64,000 nt of DNA. Origin: Limnohabitans sp. Lineage in GTDB: Bacteria; Pseudomonadota; Gammaproteobacteria; Burkholderiales; Burkholderiaceae_C. Within the stretch, counting starts at the first letter, position 1; every line of letters starts with the position of its first letter. The position numbers were made by a program, and so were the translations under genes. The notes under the pieces are model-generated. The model did no database searches. It was given only the letters and a program-made list of their open reading frames with translations, and was not told where the DNA came from. This document shows positions 27,853 to 38,242 of this stretch, one piece after another. The DNA lies in the NCBI GenBank assembly GCA_009693505.1, contig SHXD01000008.1:1-64000 (forward strand). Direction: 5' to 3'.

Positions 27853-28767
27853 ATGTACCAAGTTAAACGCCACTCTACTAGCCATTTCGTCCCTTTGCGA
27901 GGGCATCAGTACCATGTTCGTGAGTGGGGCAACCCCCAATCGAGCTTGCCGCCCGTGGTCTTGGCGCACGGTTGGATGGATGTGGCGGCCTCATGGCAAT
28001 TCATGGTGGAGTCCTTCAGCGATGCATTTTTTCAGAGCCGACGCATTTTGGCGGCTGACTGGCGCGGCTATGGCCTCACCCAAGGCCCTGCCACCGACAG
28101 TTTCTGGCTGCCCGATTACTTAGGCGATTTAGACGCATTGCTCCTCCAGCTATGCCCTGAACAAAGCATCGATTTGGTGGGCCACAGCATGGGCGGCAAT
28201 GTGGTCATGATGTACGCAGGCGCCCGCCCCGATCGCATTCGACGTCTGATCAACTTAGAGGGCTTTGGCATGTCGACCACGCGCGCCTCCCAAGCCCCTG
28301 GCCGATTGGGCCAATGGCTGGACGAGCTTCAAGCCTTCAAAAAAGGTGAGTTGGATCTCAAACCCTACCCCGACGCAGCGGCTGTCGCCCAAAGACTCAT
28401 GAAAACCAACCAACGTTTGTCTCAGGACAAAGCTGATTGGCTGGCTCAGCATTGGGCCCAATCTGACGCGCAAGGCCAATGGCGAATTTTGGGAGATTCT
28501 GCCCACAAAGTGATCAACCCCTACCTCTACCGCGTCGATGAAGTGCTTGAAATTTACAAAAGAATCAAAGCACCGACCCTGGTGGTTGAAGCCTCTGATG
28601 ACTCTTTGTCAAAATGGTGGAAAGGAAAATTCACCTTAGAAGAGTTCCATGAGCGCCTGAAATCGGTCACCGATTTGAAAATCGCCACCCTTCAAGATGC
28701 GGGTCACATGCTGCATCATGACCAAGCAGAGGCCTTGGCCCAACTTCTAGAGGACTTTTTGGCCTGA
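27853..28767 (+). CDS. Alpha/beta hydrolase
   Basis: A 304-residue serine hydrolase. The nucleophile elbow VGHSMGGN has Ser112, the oxyanion region is LAHGWMDVAASW near residue 38, the acid is probably in VVEASDDS and the His in DAGHMLHHD near the C-terminus. DWRGYGLTQGP after the second strand is typical of esterases and C-C hydrolases. No substrate can be named. It diverges from the acyl-CoA synthetase with only 26 bases between starts, a pairing that would suit an ester or thioester pathway, but this is inference. Confidence 0.85.
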   Translation: MYQVKRHSTSHFVPLRGHQYHVREWGNPQSSLPPVVLAHGWMDVAASWQFMVESFSDAFFQSRRILAADWRGYGLTQGPATDSFWLPDYLGDLDALLLQLCPEQSIDLVGHSMGGNVVMMYAGARPDRIRRLINLEGFGMSTTRASQAPGRLGQWLDELQAFKKGELDLKPYPDAAAVAQRLMKTNQRLSQDKADWLAQHWAQSDAQGQWRILGDSAHKVINPYLYRVDEVLEIYKRIKAPTLVVEASDDSLSKWWKGKFTLEEFHERLKSVTDLKIATLQDAGHMLHHDQAEALAQLLEDFLA

Positions 28768-28834
28768 CTTGACTCCCAAGATGCCTTTAAGCATGAGAAA
28801 ATCCATTCTTTTATAGATTCGGACACGCTGACTC

Positions 28835-29939
28835 ATGGACGCAGAACACATCAATCAAATTGGCGCGAAATTGGCCGACCTGGCCACCCGCACCGAAGAT
28901 TTACGGAGGTATCTTTGACTACGATGCCAAATCAGAACGCCTAAGAATCGTTAATGCATCGCTCGAAGATCCCACGGTCTGGAACGACCCGAAGAAAGCG
29001 CAAGAATTAGGAAAAGAGAAAAAAGCCCTCGATGGCGTGGTGGTCACACTGAACACCCTCACATCTGAACTCTCCGACAACAGCGAACTCTTTGCCATGA
29101 GCAAAGAGGAAGGCGACGACGCTGGTTTGCTCACCATTGAAGTCGAAGGCAATAAGCTGTCTAGCATTGTGGAGCAGCTCGAATTCAGACGCATGTTCAA
29201 CAATGAAGCCGACTCATGCAACGCCTTCGTCGACATTCAGGCAGGCGCAGGCGGCACGGAAGCTTGCGATTGGGCCAGCATGCTCATGCGACAGTACTTG
29301 AAATATGCTGAACGCAAAGGTTTCAAAGTCACCGTAGAGGATGAATCCGCCGGCGACGTAGCGGGCATCAAAGGCGCCACCCTCAAATTTGAAGGCGATT
29401 ACGCATTTGGTTTGATGCGCACCGAAACGGGAGTGCACCGTTTGGTTAGAAAGTCACCTTTCGACTCGTCGGGAGGCCGTCATACCAGCTTCGCCAGTAT
29501 TTTTGTATACCCCGAAGTTGATGACTCCATTGAGATTGACATCAACCCTGCCGACGTTCGCACCGACACCTTTCGTGCCAGTGGCGCGGGCGGGCAGCAC
29601 ATTAACAAAACAGACTCTGCGGTTCGTTTGACGCACATCCCCACAGGCATTGTGGTGCAGTGCCAAGACGGCCGCAGCCAACACAGCAACCGTGATGTCG
29701 CATGGAAACGTTTGCGTTCACGCTTGTACGATTTCGAAATGCGCAAACGCATGGAAGCCCAACAAAAATTGGAAGACACCAAGACCGATGTGGGTTGGGG
29801 TCATCAAATTCGAAGTTATGTGCTCGACCAAAGTCGCATCAAAGATTTACGTACCAATGTTGAAACCTCTAACACTCAAAAAGTATTGGATGGCGACTTG
29901 GACGCATTCATTGAAGCCTCGCTCAAACAAGGTGTTTGA
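28835..29939 (+). CDS. prfB: Peptide chain release factor 2 (programmed +1 frameshift)
   Basis: Recognises UGA and UAA stop codons and triggers peptide release. A first frame from ATG 28835 encodes 27 residues and meets an in-frame TGA at 28916-28918. Shifting +1 there joins the main frame (track ORF 28860-29939), giving 367 residues, the normal RF2 length. The main frame has the stop-codon-reading SPFD motif and the catalytic [15 protein letters not shown]. The track start at 28860 misses the true N-terminus. The gene lies between the hydrolase and pepN on the plus strand. Confidence 0.97.
28904..28919 (+). promoter_or_regulatory. prfB programmed +1 frameshift site
   Basis: The sequence CGGAGGTATCTTTGAC contains an internal Shine-Dalgarno-like GGAGG, a CTT slippery codon and the TGA-C stop context. 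This is the standard autoregulatory element: when RF2 is scarce the ribosome pauses at UGA, slips +1 and makes more RF2. Confidence 0.95.
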
Positions 29940-29989
29940 AAGCTCAGGTCCAGCCAGCGCTTCAACCCAACCCATGGAGATTTTTTGTG

Positions 29990-32707
29990 ATGCTTGAAGA
30001 ACAATCAAAAACAGTTCGGCGTGTTGATTACACAGCACCTGCATTTTGGATCGATACCGTTGATCTCACATTTGACTTAGACCCCACAAAAACGCGCGTT
30101 CTGAACAAGATGCGCATGCGCCGTAACCCCAATGTGACGGCACAAGCTTTGCGTTTGGATGGCGAAGATTTGAACTTGGCCCGCGTCATGGTCAATGGCG
30201 CAGGAACCTCCTTCAAAATGGACGGCGATCAACTGGTGCTTGAAAATTTACCCGAAGGCATTGACGCCTTTGATTTGGAAATTTTCACCACCTGCAACCC
30301 TTCCAAAAACACACAGCTGTCTGGCTTGTACGTCAGCAATGACTCTTTCTTTACGCAATGCGAAGCTGAAGGCTTTCGACGAATCACTTATTTCCTAGAC
30401 CGCCCCGATGTGATGGCCAGCTACACAGTGACATTGCGTGCCGATGCCCAGCAATATCCCGTGCTGCTGTCCAACGGCAATTTAATGGAACAAGGACTCT
30501 TGGAAGAGGGACGCCACTTCGCCAAATGGACTGACCCGCACAAAAAACCCTGCTACTTGTTTGCTTTGGTGGCTGGCAAATTGGTGGCACGCGAGCAGCG
30601 CATTGTTTCTCGCTCAGGCAAAGAACACTTGTTGCAAGTTTTTGTTCGCCCCGGCGATTTGGACAAAACCGAACACGCCATGAACTCCCTCATGGCCAGT
30701 GTGGCGTGGGATGAAGCCCGCTTTGGACTGCCACTTGATCTCGAGCGATTCATGATTGTGGCCACCAGCGACTTCAACATGGGCGCTATGGAAAACAAAG
30801 GCCTCAATATTTTCAACACAAAATATGTGTTGGCCAACCCTGCCACAGCAACCGACTCTGACTACGCCAACATTGAGAGCGTCGTCGGCCATGAGTATTT
30901 TCACAATTGGACAGGCAACCGAATCACCTGCCAAGATTGGTTTCAACTTTCCCTCAAAGAAGGTTTGACTGTTTTCCGCGACCAAGAGTTCAGCCAAGAC
31001 ATGGCGGGTATCCAAAGCGCTCGCGCGGTCAAGCGCATTGAAGATGTTCGGGTGCTGCGAACCGTTCAGTTCCCTGAAGATGCAGGCCCCATGGCACATC
31101 CTGTTAGGCCCGACAGCTACGTTGAAATCAACAACTTCTACACCGTCACCATTTACGAAAAAGGCGCTGAAGTCGTGCGCATGATGCAAACTTTGGTGAG
31201 CGCACCTGGCGATCAAGAAGGCAAGCAAGGATTTGCCAAGGGCATGACGCTTTACTTCGAACGGCATGATGGTCAAGCAGTGACTTGCGACGATTTTGCT
31301 CAGGCCATCGCCGATGCCAACCCCAACTCACCTTTGACGAACCTGCTTCCGCAATTTAAACGCTGGTACAGCCAATCGGGTACGCCTAGGTTGCAGGCAG
31401 AAGGTGTTTTCAACAGCGACGCCCAAACTTTCACACTCACCTTGTCGCAGTCATGTGCCGCCACAGCAGACCAGGCACACAAAGAGCCTTTTGTCATTCC
31501 CGTTTCAGTGGGCCTCCTTGATGCAAGCGGTCATCCCATTGCCGTTCAGTTGCAAGGCGAAACTCAGACGCAAAGCCTTCAATTCAGCAAAACCTTGGTT
31601 TTGAGTGAAGCGACAAAATCCTTTGTGTTTGAAAATGTGCCGTCAGCTCCGACCCCCTCACTCTTGCGAAACTTCAGCGCGCCAGTCCATCTTGACTGCG
31701 AGCTCACAGAAGAACAATGGCTCACGCTTTTGGCCAATGACCCAGATGCCTTCAACCGATGGGAAGCCGGCCAACGACTTGCTGTTCAAGCTGCTTTGCG
31801 TTTTATTCGGGGCCAACACAATCCAAAAACAGATGCTGTTTTAGGCAGCGAATACCTACAAGCCATGCGCCTGGTTTTAAACCATCCCGATTTAGATTCG
31901 GCCTTCAAAGAGTTGGTCCTCACCCTGCCCTCAGAAACCTATATTTCTGAGCAGCTTGAGTCTGTAGACCCACAACAAGTGCATGCTGTGCGAGAGGCTA
32001 TGAGGCTTCAGTTGGCCCTGTCTTTGCAGGCAGAGTGGCACACTTGCTATGAGCTCAATCGAGTCATGGGCGCTTACTCACCAGATACGAACTCGAGCGC
32101 CAAACGCGCGTTGTCGGGCATGGCTTTAAGCATGTTGTGCTTGGCAGCCGTGCACGAAGGTACGTTCATTTGGCCCGGCAAAGCCTTGCAAGCTTTCAAA
32201 GATGCTCACAACATGACCGACCGCTTCAATGCCCTCATTGCGTTGGTGGTCAGTGGGCATGAATTGGCATCTCAAGCCTTGACCCAATTCCACGCCTTGT
32301 TCAAGAACGAGGCCTTGGTGATCGACAAATGGTTTGGCCTGCAAGCCAGCGCGCCTGATCGCGATGGCCATATTTTGCCGATCGTGCGTCAACTCATGCA
32401 GCATCCCGATTTCAACCTGCGCAATCCGAACCGTGCGCGAAGTTTGATCTTCAGTTATTGCAGCGCTAATTCAGGTGGATTCCATCGAAGCGATGCCGCA
32501 GGTTATGTCTACTGGAGTGAGCGCGTCATAGAACTTGATGCCTTCAACCCGCAGGTGGCTGCACGCCTAGCTCGCGCCTTAGATCGCTGGAAAAAATTGG
32601 CAGAGCCTTATCGCCAAGCTGCCAAGGCCGCCATCGAACGCGTTGCCGCAAAATCAGACCTCAGTAACGATGTGCGAGAAGTTGTCACGCGCGCTTTGGC
32701 CGAATAA
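29990..32707 (+). CDS. pepN: Aminopeptidase N
   Basis: M1-family zinc metallo-aminopeptidase of about 905 residues that trims N-terminal residues from peptides in the cytoplasm. It shows the substrate-binding GAMENKG, the zinc site [11 protein letters not shown] with the following Glu in LSLKEGLT, and the catalytic Tyr region [16 protein letters not shown]. The E. coli enzyme is about 870 residues, and the domain order is the same, ending in the all-helical C-terminal half. ATG at 29990 follows GGAG at suitable distance; the track start at 29936 lies in the prfB stop and is rejected. GTG at 29987 is an alternative. Confidence 0.95.
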   Translation: MLEEQSKTVRRVDYTAPAFWIDTVDLTFDLDPTKTRVLNKMRMRRNPNVTAQALRLDGEDLNLARVMVNGAGTSFKMDGDQLVLENLPEGIDAFDLEIFTTCNPSKNTQLSGLYVSNDSFFTQCEAEGFRRITYFLDRPDVMASYTVTLRADAQQYPVLLSNGNLMEQGLLEEGRHFAKWTDPHKKPCYLFALVAGKLVAREQRIVSRSGKEHLLQVFVRPGDLDKTEHAMNSLMASVAWDEARFGLPLDLERFMIVATSDFNMGAMENKGLNIFNTKYVLANPATATDSDYANIESVVGHEYFHNWTGNRITCQDWFQLSLKEGLTVFRDQEFSQDMAGIQSARAVKRIEDVRVLRTVQFPEDAGPMAHPVRPDSYVEINNFYTVTIYEKGAEVVRMMQTLVSAPGDQEGKQGFAKGMTLYFERHDGQAVTCDDFAQAIADANPNSPLTNLLPQFKRWYSQSGTPRLQAEGVFNSDAQTFTLTLSQSCAATADQAHKEPFVIPVSVGLLDASGHPIAVQLQGETQTQSLQFSKTLVLSEATKSFVFENVPSAPTPSLLRNFSAPVHLDCELTEEQWLTLLANDPDAFNRWEAGQRLAVQAALRFIRGQHNPKTDAVLGSEYLQAMRLVLNHPDLDSAFKELVLTLPSETYISEQLESVDPQQVHAVREAMRLQLALSLQAEWHTCYELNRVMGAYSPDTNSSAKRALSGMALSMLCLAAVHEGTFIWPGKALQAFKDAHNMTDRFNALIALVVSGHELASQALTQFHALFKNEALVIDKWFGLQASAPDRDGHILPIVRQLMQHPDFNLRNPNRARSLIFSYCSANSGGFHRSDAAGYVYWSERVIELDAFNPQVAARLARALDRWKKLAEPYRQAAKAAIERVAAKSDLSNDVREVVTRALAE

Positions 32708-32721
32708 ACCTGGAGAATTCG

Positions 32722-33729
32722 ATGACCCAGAAAATATCACTGTCCCGCTATTTGGTTGAACAGCAACGCAGCAAGGGGCGCATCCCTGCACAACTTCGCC
32801 TCTTGTTGGAAGTGGTTGCGCGGGCCTGCAAAAGCATCAGCCATGCCGTTAACAAGGGCGCTCTGGGGGGCGTTTTAGGCAGCGCAGACATCGAAAATGT
32901 GCAGGGTGAAATTCAGAAGAAATTGGACATTATTGCCAATGAAGTTTTGATTGAAGCCAATGAATGGGGCGGTCATTTAGCGGCCATGGCATCAGAAGAA
33001 ATGGCATCCATTCACTTGGTGCCCAACCGTTACCCTCAAGGCGAATACCTGCTGCTGTTTGACCCCTTAGACGGCTCTAGCAACATTGACGTCAATGTGA
33101 GCATTGGCACGATCTTCAGCGTTCTGCAAAAACCTGAGGGCACAGAAGGCATCACCGAAAAAGATTTTCTACAGTCTGGTTGCCAACAAGTGGCTGCAGG
33201 TTATTGTGTTTATGGCCCCCAAACCACCTTGGTCTTGACAGTGGGCGATGGTGTGGCCATGTTTACCTTGGACCGAGAACAGGGCTCTTTTGTTTTAACC
33301 CAAGAAAACGTCAAAGTTCTCGAAGACACCCAAGAATTTGCCATCAACATGAGCAACATGCGTCACTGGGATGCCCCTGTGAAACGCTATGTGGACGAGT
33401 GCTTGCTAGGGAAAGAAGGTGTGCGCGGCAAAGATTTCAACATGCGCTGGATTGCCAGCATGGTGGCCGATGTGCACCGCATCCTCACACGAGGCGGCAT
33501 TTTCATGTACCCCTGGGACAAGCGAGAACCTCACAAAGCAGGCAAGTTGCGTTTGATGTACGAAGCCAACCCAATGAGTTGGTTGATCGAGCAGGCGGGC
33601 GGTGCATCTACCAATGGCCGAGAACGCATTTTGGACATCCAACCCAAGCAATTGCACGAACGAGTGAGTGTTATTTTGGGCTCTAAAAATGAAGTGGAAC
33701 GCGTCACGCGTTATCACTTAGAAAAATGA
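32722..33729 (+). CDS. fbp: Fructose-1,6-bisphosphatase class I
   Basis: Hydrolyses fructose-1,6-bisphosphate in gluconeogenesis or the Calvin cycle. The 335-residue protein has the metal-binding [15 protein letters not shown], the substrate segment [20 protein letters not shown] with [12 protein letters not shown], matching class I. A GGAGA precedes the ATG, 15 bases after pepN. The stop overlaps the start of the lipocalin gene by four bases. No Calvin-cycle gene is nearby, so a gluconeogenic role is the simplest reading. Confidence 0.96.
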   Translation: MTQKISLSRYLVEQQRSKGRIPAQLRLLLEVVARACKSISHAVNKGALGGVLGSADIENVQGEIQKKLDIIANEVLIEANEWGGHLAAMASEEMASIHLVPNRYPQGEYLLLFDPLDGSSNIDVNVSIGTIFSVLQKPEGTEGITEKDFLQSGCQQVAAGYCVYGPQTTLVLTVGDGVAMFTLDREQGSFVLTQENVKVLEDTQEFAINMSNMRHWDAPVKRYVDECLLGKEGVRGKDFNMRWIASMVADVHRILTRGGIFMYPWDKREPHKAGKLRLMYEANPMSWLIEQAGGASTNGRERILDIQPKQLHERVSVILGSKNEVERVTRYHLEK

Positions 33730-34286
33730 AGTTCTCAAGCCATGCCATGCGAATTCGATGCCTCGCTTTCACACTGATGGCGGCTATGTTGCACATGCCA
33801 TGCATGGCACAGTCACAAGTCAAATCCATTCCTGAGTTTGATGTTTCTCGGTACATGGGGACATGGTATGAAATAGCCAAGCTCCCCAATTGGTTTCAGC
33901 GCAAATGTGTGCAAGGCACGCAAGCTCGGTACAAAGTTTTGGGACCCACTCAAATTGAAGTGAATAACAAGTGCACCACAGCTTCGGGGGAAGAAACTCA
34001 AGCCATTGGCCTAGCCAGACCCAATGGCAGTGGCCGGCCTGCGCAACTTGAAGTTCGTTTCGCGCCAGAATGGACAGCCTGGCTGCCCATGGTTTGGGGC
34101 GCCTATTGGGTATTAGATTTGGATGCAGACTACCAACTTGCCGCGGTAGGCGATCCCTCCAAGTCCTACCTTTGGATTTTGTCGAGAACACCGATTGTTT
34201 CTACCGAACGATACGACGCAGTGCTGCAACGCTTGAACGTGATGGGTTTTGACATCACAAAATTAGAAAAAACTCGTCAAAATTGA
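33726..34286 (+). CDS. Lipocalin-family protein (Blc-like)
   Basis: A 186-residue secreted or envelope lipocalin. The N-terminus has a signal peptide with likely cleavage after the CMA segment; a Cys lies there but the preceding residues do not make a convincing lipobox, so a lipid anchor is uncertain. The lipocalin signature [16 protein letters not shown] is clear, then the later strands [20 protein letters not shown] and YLWILSRTP. Blc binds lipids such as lysophospholipids and is tied to envelope stress. It overlaps fbp by four bases (ATGA), suggesting coupling. Confidence 0.88.
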   Translation: MKFSSHAMRIRCLAFTLMAAMLHMPCMAQSQVKSIPEFDVSRYMGTWYEIAKLPNWFQRKCVQGTQARYKVLGPTQIEVNNKCTTASGEETQAIGLARPNGSGRPAQLEVRFAPEWTAWLPMVWGAYWVLDLDADYQLAAVGDPSKSYLWILSRTPIVSTERYDAVLQRLNVMGFDITKLEKTRQN

Positions 34287-34384
34287 ATTTCCACACCGGT
34301 TGGGATAGCATCACATCCACTTTGTTAAGCTGATGCTTTAACGCACCAATTGGCAAGGCCGTTCAGCGCAACACTTGATGCGCA

Positions 34385-35596
34385 TCAACCTACAATACCG
34401 CGTTTTCGCATTTCACGGATTTGATCTGCAGTGACCCCTAAGTCTGACAACACTGCGTCTGTATCCTGCCCCAAGCTTGGGGCATTGCGTCGATGCTGTC
34501 CAGGCGTTCTGGACAACTTTGGAACCATACCGGGCACTTTCAAAACACTGCCATCGCTCATGCTCACATCGGCCAGCATGCCGCGTGCCAAATAGTGTGG
34601 GTCGGCTGCAATATCTTCTACGGTGTAAATGCGACCAGCAGGGACAGCAGCTTGGTCAAGAACAGCAAGCACATCAGCGACATTCAGCTTGGAAGTCCAT
34701 GCACCAATGGCGGCGTCAATTTCTTCAACCCTCTTCACGCGACCTGCATTGTCTGTCAGGGTAGGATCGGCTGCTAAATCATCGCGCCCAATGGCAGCCA
34801 TCAATCGCTTGAATATGCTGTCGCCGTTTCCTGCAATCAAGGCGCATTTGCCATCTTTGCAGAGGTAGGCATTGCTAGGGGCAATGCCAGGCAGCGCACT
34901 GCCTGCAGGCCCGCGCACTGCGCCAAATGCACTGTATTCAGGCAGCAAACTTTCCATGCAATTGAAAACGGCTTCATAGAGCGCCACATCAATGACTTGA
35001 CCAAGCCCGCTTCTTTGTTTTTCGTGAAGCGCCATCAGAATTCCGATCACACCATGAAGCGAGGCCAAGGTATCGCCAATGCTCACGCCGACTCGAACCG
35101 GCAAACGGCCTGGCTCTGCGCTGAGGTGACGCAAACCACCCATGGCTTCAGCCACAACGCCAAATCCAGGCTTGTCTTTGTAAGGGCCCGTTTGACCATA
35201 ACCACTGATTCGCAGCATGATCAAGCCAGGATTGAGTTCAAGCAAGGCGTCAGGGCACAAGCCCCAAGACTCCATGGCGCCTGGCCTGAAATTTTCAATC
35301 ATGACATCGGCTTCTTTGACCAGTTTGCGCACGATGGCTTGTGCTTCTGGCTGCCGTAAATCGAGCGCCAAGGAGCGCTTGTTTCGCGATTGAACCTGCC
35401 ACCAAACCGAAGTGCCGTCTTTGATCAGACGCCATTGCCTCAAGGGGTCACCCGAACCGGGCGGTTCAATTTTGATGACATCTGCACCAAAATCGGCCAA
35501 GGTTTTGGCAGCGAAAGGGCCCGCAATGAGCTGCCCCAACTCCACCACCTTCAGACCGGCCAATGCCCCTAGGGAATGTTTGAATTCAGCTGTCAC
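34385..35596 (-). CDS. CaiB/BaiF family CoA transferase (class III)
   Basis: A 403-residue type III CoA transferase moving CoA between carboxylic acids, or catalysing a racemase-type reaction on acyl-CoA. It has GLKVVELGQLIAGPFAAKTLADFGADVIKIEPPGSGDPLRQW at the N-terminus, NKRSLALDLRQPEAQAIVRKL, IENFRPG and the later GVSIGDTLASLHGVIGILMAL with the conserved Asp region. The substrate cannot be assigned. The start is GTG at 35596, directly abutting the stop of the upstream NYN-like gene without any gap, so both may share one transcript. Confidence 0.89.
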   Translation of the reverse strand: MTAEFKHSLGALAGLKVVELGQLIAGPFAAKTLADFGADVIKIEPPGSGDPLRQWRLIKDGTSVWWQVQSRNKRSLALDLRQPEAQAIVRKLVKEADVMIENFRPGAMESWGLCPDALLELNPGLIMLRISGYGQTGPYKDKPGFGVVAEAMGGLRHLSAEPGRLPVRVGVSIGDTLASLHGVIGILMALHEKQRSGLGQVIDVALYEAVFNCMESLLPEYSAFGAVRGPAGSALPGIAPSNAYLCKDGKCALIAGNGDSIFKRLMAAIGRDDLAADPTLTDNAGRVKRVEEIDAAIGAWTSKLNVADVLAVLDQAAVPAGRIYTVEDIAADPHYLARGMLADVSMSDGSVLKVPGMVPKLSRTPGQHRRNAPSLGQDTDAVLSDLGVTADQIREMRKRGIVG

Positions 35597-36511
35597 TTAA
35601 ATCGGTTCTTCAATCAAATGTGCTGAAGCCAAGGGGTCGTTGGTCTGTGAAGATTCTGTTGCATGGGTACCCAGCGCCACAGCCCTGAAAATTTCTCGCA
35701 ACATTTTCTTTTCGGGCAGCGTTAAGGCACGCGTTAAACGATGACGCATGCGCAGCAACAGTTGACGATCAACTTCTTGCGGAATACCCCGGCTGATGTG
35801 CAAGGCATCACGCAGTTCTTCTCGCTTATCCTCTGGCTCGTCATCCCACCAAGAAACAATGACTTCCGAGATGGATTCACGAACGACTTCAGGGTCTTCT
35901 TGCACCTGAGCAGCCACTTTGCTAACCGAGCCCTGCAGCATGTCCGCAAGAGATTTGGATTGAACAACAATTCGTCGATCTGCTTGAGACAACAAGCGCC
36001 CCCAACCCGGATCCGATTGGTGCAACTGCTGCATATTGCTGGCCGCATCATCTGCCAACATGTGGACCTGCATGCCCGTGAGTTGTGCATCGTCAATGAC
36101 CGTCAAAAAGCGTTCATCGTCAGTGGCCAGTAACACATGGTCGCAGGCCTTGCTTTCTGCAAGCCGACTTAAATCTTGACCAATTGACTTCAACAGTGAG
36201 ATACCACCATCTGAATCGTGCGACAAAACTTTTCGGACAATTTGGCCATCGACGTCCAAAGTTTCATTTTCTTCAGCGTACCAATAAATTCGTTTGATGC
36301 TCACATCCAAACCAGCATGCCCCAAGGCACCGGTCAAGAATTGAGCCAAATCGAACCGATTCAGCGCATCTTGTTTGGGTCCGATTTGGTTGTGTTGTGC
36401 AAGCCAAACTAAAAATCTGGCGTCGATCAAAGCGATGCACGAGCCGCCCTGTTGATCGAGGGGTTGACGGTGTGCATCCTTGGACGAATGAGAGAAATAA
36501 TCGCGTTTCAT
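35597..36511 (-). CDS. NYN-like domain protein, uncharacterised
   Basis: A 304-residue protein I do not recognise by name. Residues 26-34 (IALIDARFL) and 127-150 (VLLATDDERFLTVIDDAQLTGMQVH) have the first strand Asp and the central D-D/E strand-helix of NYN/PIN-like nucleases, suggesting RNA or DNA cleavage. The C-terminal 150 residues are helical and charged (VSWWDDEPEDKREELRDALHISRGIPQEVDRQLLLRMRHRL), perhaps a binding domain. ATG at 36511 replaces the track start at 36592, whose extra residues have no support. It ends exactly where the CoA transferase begins. Its target is unknown. Confidence 0.6.
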   Translation of the reverse strand: MKRDYFSHSSKDAHRQPLDQQGGSCIALIDARFLVWLAQHNQIGPKQDALNRFDLAQFLTGALGHAGLDVSIKRIYWYAEENETLDVDGQIVRKVLSHDSDGGISLLKSIGQDLSRLAESKACDHVLLATDDERFLTVIDDAQLTGMQVHMLADDAASNMQQLHQSDPGWGRLLSQADRRIVVQSKSLADMLQGSVSKVAAQVQEDPEVVRESISEVIVSWWDDEPEDKREELRDALHISRGIPQEVDRQLLLRMRHRLTRALTLPEKKMLREIFRAVALGTHATESSQTNDPLASAHLIEEPI

Positions 36512-36679
36512 CGCAGCCTTTGAGATTTTAAGATAATTTAACGAGGCGCCTTTAAATTGGCGTTCCTCGACGTAGCGGGTCTGCCAACCCAAGCTCTATT
36601 TTAACGACCCTGAGCTTCAAACCCTGATGTTTCAGGCTTTAAACTCTAGGATTATTGATTTCCTTCCCTCTAAATTCAC

Positions 36680-37684
36680 ATGTCCCACTACGATATTTAC
36701 GCCATTGGCAACGCGCTGGTAGATTCTGAATACGAAGTTTCAGACGCCCTCCTTCAATCAATGGGCGTTGACAAGCGTCACATGACCCTGATTGACACAC
36801 CGCGCCGTGCCGAATTGCTTCATCACGTCAAGGCCATCACCCCTCGACAAACTGGCGGAGGTTCCGCTGGCAACACGGTTGTGGCCCTTGCTCAACTTGG
36901 CGGCAAAGCTTTTTATTCGTGCAAGGTGGCACACGATGATTTGGGCGATTTTTACGTCAAGGATTTACAAGCTCGCGGCGTCGATACCAACCTGAATCAC
37001 ACACGCGCTTTGGACGGTCAAACAGGCAGTTGCATGGTTCTGGTCACCCCTGACGCCGAACGCAGCATGTGCACCTTCTTGGGCGTTTCAGCAGAATTGG
37101 ACGACAAAGCCCTGCACCCTCAAGACATCGTCAAATCAAAAATTTATTACATGGAAGGCTACTTGGCCGCCTCGCCAACAGGTTTGAATGCCGCACTCCA
37201 AGGCAGAAAAATTGCAAAAGATGCTGGCGTTGCTTTAGCCCTTACGCTCAGTGATGTCAGCATGATTCAATTTTGCAAAGCAGGGCTGGATGCCATGCTG
37301 GGTGATGGTGTCGATTACCTGTTTTGCAACCAAGAAGAAGCCCAAGTTTGGTGTGGTTCGGAAGACTTGAATGTTGTGAAACAGACATTGCAAAAGTTAG
37401 CCAAAATGGTTTGCCTGACTCGCGGGCCCGATGGCTCCGAAATTATCACGGCGGAACATTCATGGTACGTTCCAGCCGACAAGGTCAAAGCCATTGATAC
37501 CAATGGTGCAGGCGACATGTTTGCAGGTGCCTTCTTGTATGCCATGACACGTGGTTATTCGCCAGACAAAGCTGCCAACCTAGGCAACCATGCAGCCGCG
37601 GCCGTGGTCAGCCAACATGGCAACCGCTTAACGCTGGGGCAACTGAGCACCATCAAAGCTTACGCGCTGCCACCGCTGAAATAA
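36680..37684 (+). CDS. PfkB-family sugar/adenosine kinase
   Basis: A 334-residue ribokinase-fold kinase annotated in relatives as adenosine kinase. It starts YDIYAIGNALVDSEYEV, has the sugar-binding GGGSAGNTVVALAQLGGK, and the catalytic DTNGAGDMFAGAFLYA near residue 277. Phosphorylation of adenosine to AMP would salvage purines, but other ribosyl substrates are possible. It diverges from the NYN-like gene with about 170 bases between starts. It ends at 37684 directly against the stop of the convergent rfbC, with no terminator. Confidence 0.85.
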   Translation: MSHYDIYAIGNALVDSEYEVSDALLQSMGVDKRHMTLIDTPRRAELLHHVKAITPRQTGGGSAGNTVVALAQLGGKAFYSCKVAHDDLGDFYVKDLQARGVDTNLNHTRALDGQTGSCMVLVTPDAERSMCTFLGVSAELDDKALHPQDIVKSKIYYMEGYLAASPTGLNAALQGRKIAKDAGVALALTLSDVSMIQFCKAGLDAMLGDGVDYLFCNQEEAQVWCGSEDLNVVKQTLQKLAKMVCLTRGPDGSEIITAEHSWYVPADKVKAIDTNGAGDMFAGAFLYAMTRGYSPDKAANLGNHAAAAVVSQHGNRLTLGQLSTIKAYALPPLK

Positions 37685-38242
37685 TTAAAAAGTTTCAGCC
37701 TGCGACAGTGGCAAAGCAGCAGCATCTTTGGCCGCCAGCACGGGGGCAGTAAACCCCTCGGGCAACGGCCACTCAATGCCCAACGCAGGGTCGCTCCAAA
37801 GCAAACTGCGCTCATGCTCTGGGTACCAATAATCGGTGGTCTTGTACAAAAATTCAGCTGTTTTGCTGAGCACCAAGAACCCATGTGCAAAGCCTGGAGG
37901 CACCCAGAGTTGAGTGGCTGTTTCTGCGCTCAAATGACACCCCGCCCATTGCCCAAAGGTGGCTGAACTCTTTCTCAAGTCGACTGCAATGTCAAAAACT
38001 TCACCCTGAACCACTCGCACCAATTTACCTTGCGCATGCTGAATTTGATAGTGCAGTCCGCGCAACACGCCCTGCGATGACAGACTTTGGTTGTCTTGAA
38101 CAAATTCGACCTTCAGGCCCGTTGCTGCCTCAAAATCGCGGGCGTTGTAACTTTCATAAAAGAAGCCACGTGCATCACTGAAGACTTTGGGTTGAAGAAT
38201 CAATACCTCTGGCAAATTGGTTCGCGTAACGGTGTAGGGCAT
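37685..38242 (-). CDS. rfbC: dTDP-4-dehydrorhamnose 3,5-epimerase
   Basis: Third enzyme of dTDP-L-rhamnose synthesis for surface polysaccharides. The 185-residue protein has FSDARGFFYESYN, the signature SQGVLRGLHYQ with its catalytic His, RVVQGEVFDIAVDLR, and WVPPGFAHGFLVL. I start at the ATG 38242, where it overlaps the rfbA stop by one base (TGATG); the track adds one TTG-coded residue. Only rfbA accompanies it: rfbB and rfbD, which usually complete the cluster, are not in the window. Confidence 0.95.
   Translation of the reverse strand: MPYTVTRTNLPEVLILQPKVFSDARGFFYESYNARDFEAATGLKVEFVQDNQSLSSQGVLRGLHYQIQHAQGKLVRVVQGEVFDIAVDLRKSSATFGQWAGCHLSAETATQLWVPPGFAHGFLVLSKTAEFLYKTTDYWYPEHERSLLWSDPALGIEWPLPEGFTAPVLAAKDAAALPLSQAETF

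Noticed and set aside
28860-29939. prfB as a normal gene starting at 28860
   Set aside because: The true N-terminus is in another frame upstream of the frameshift TGA.
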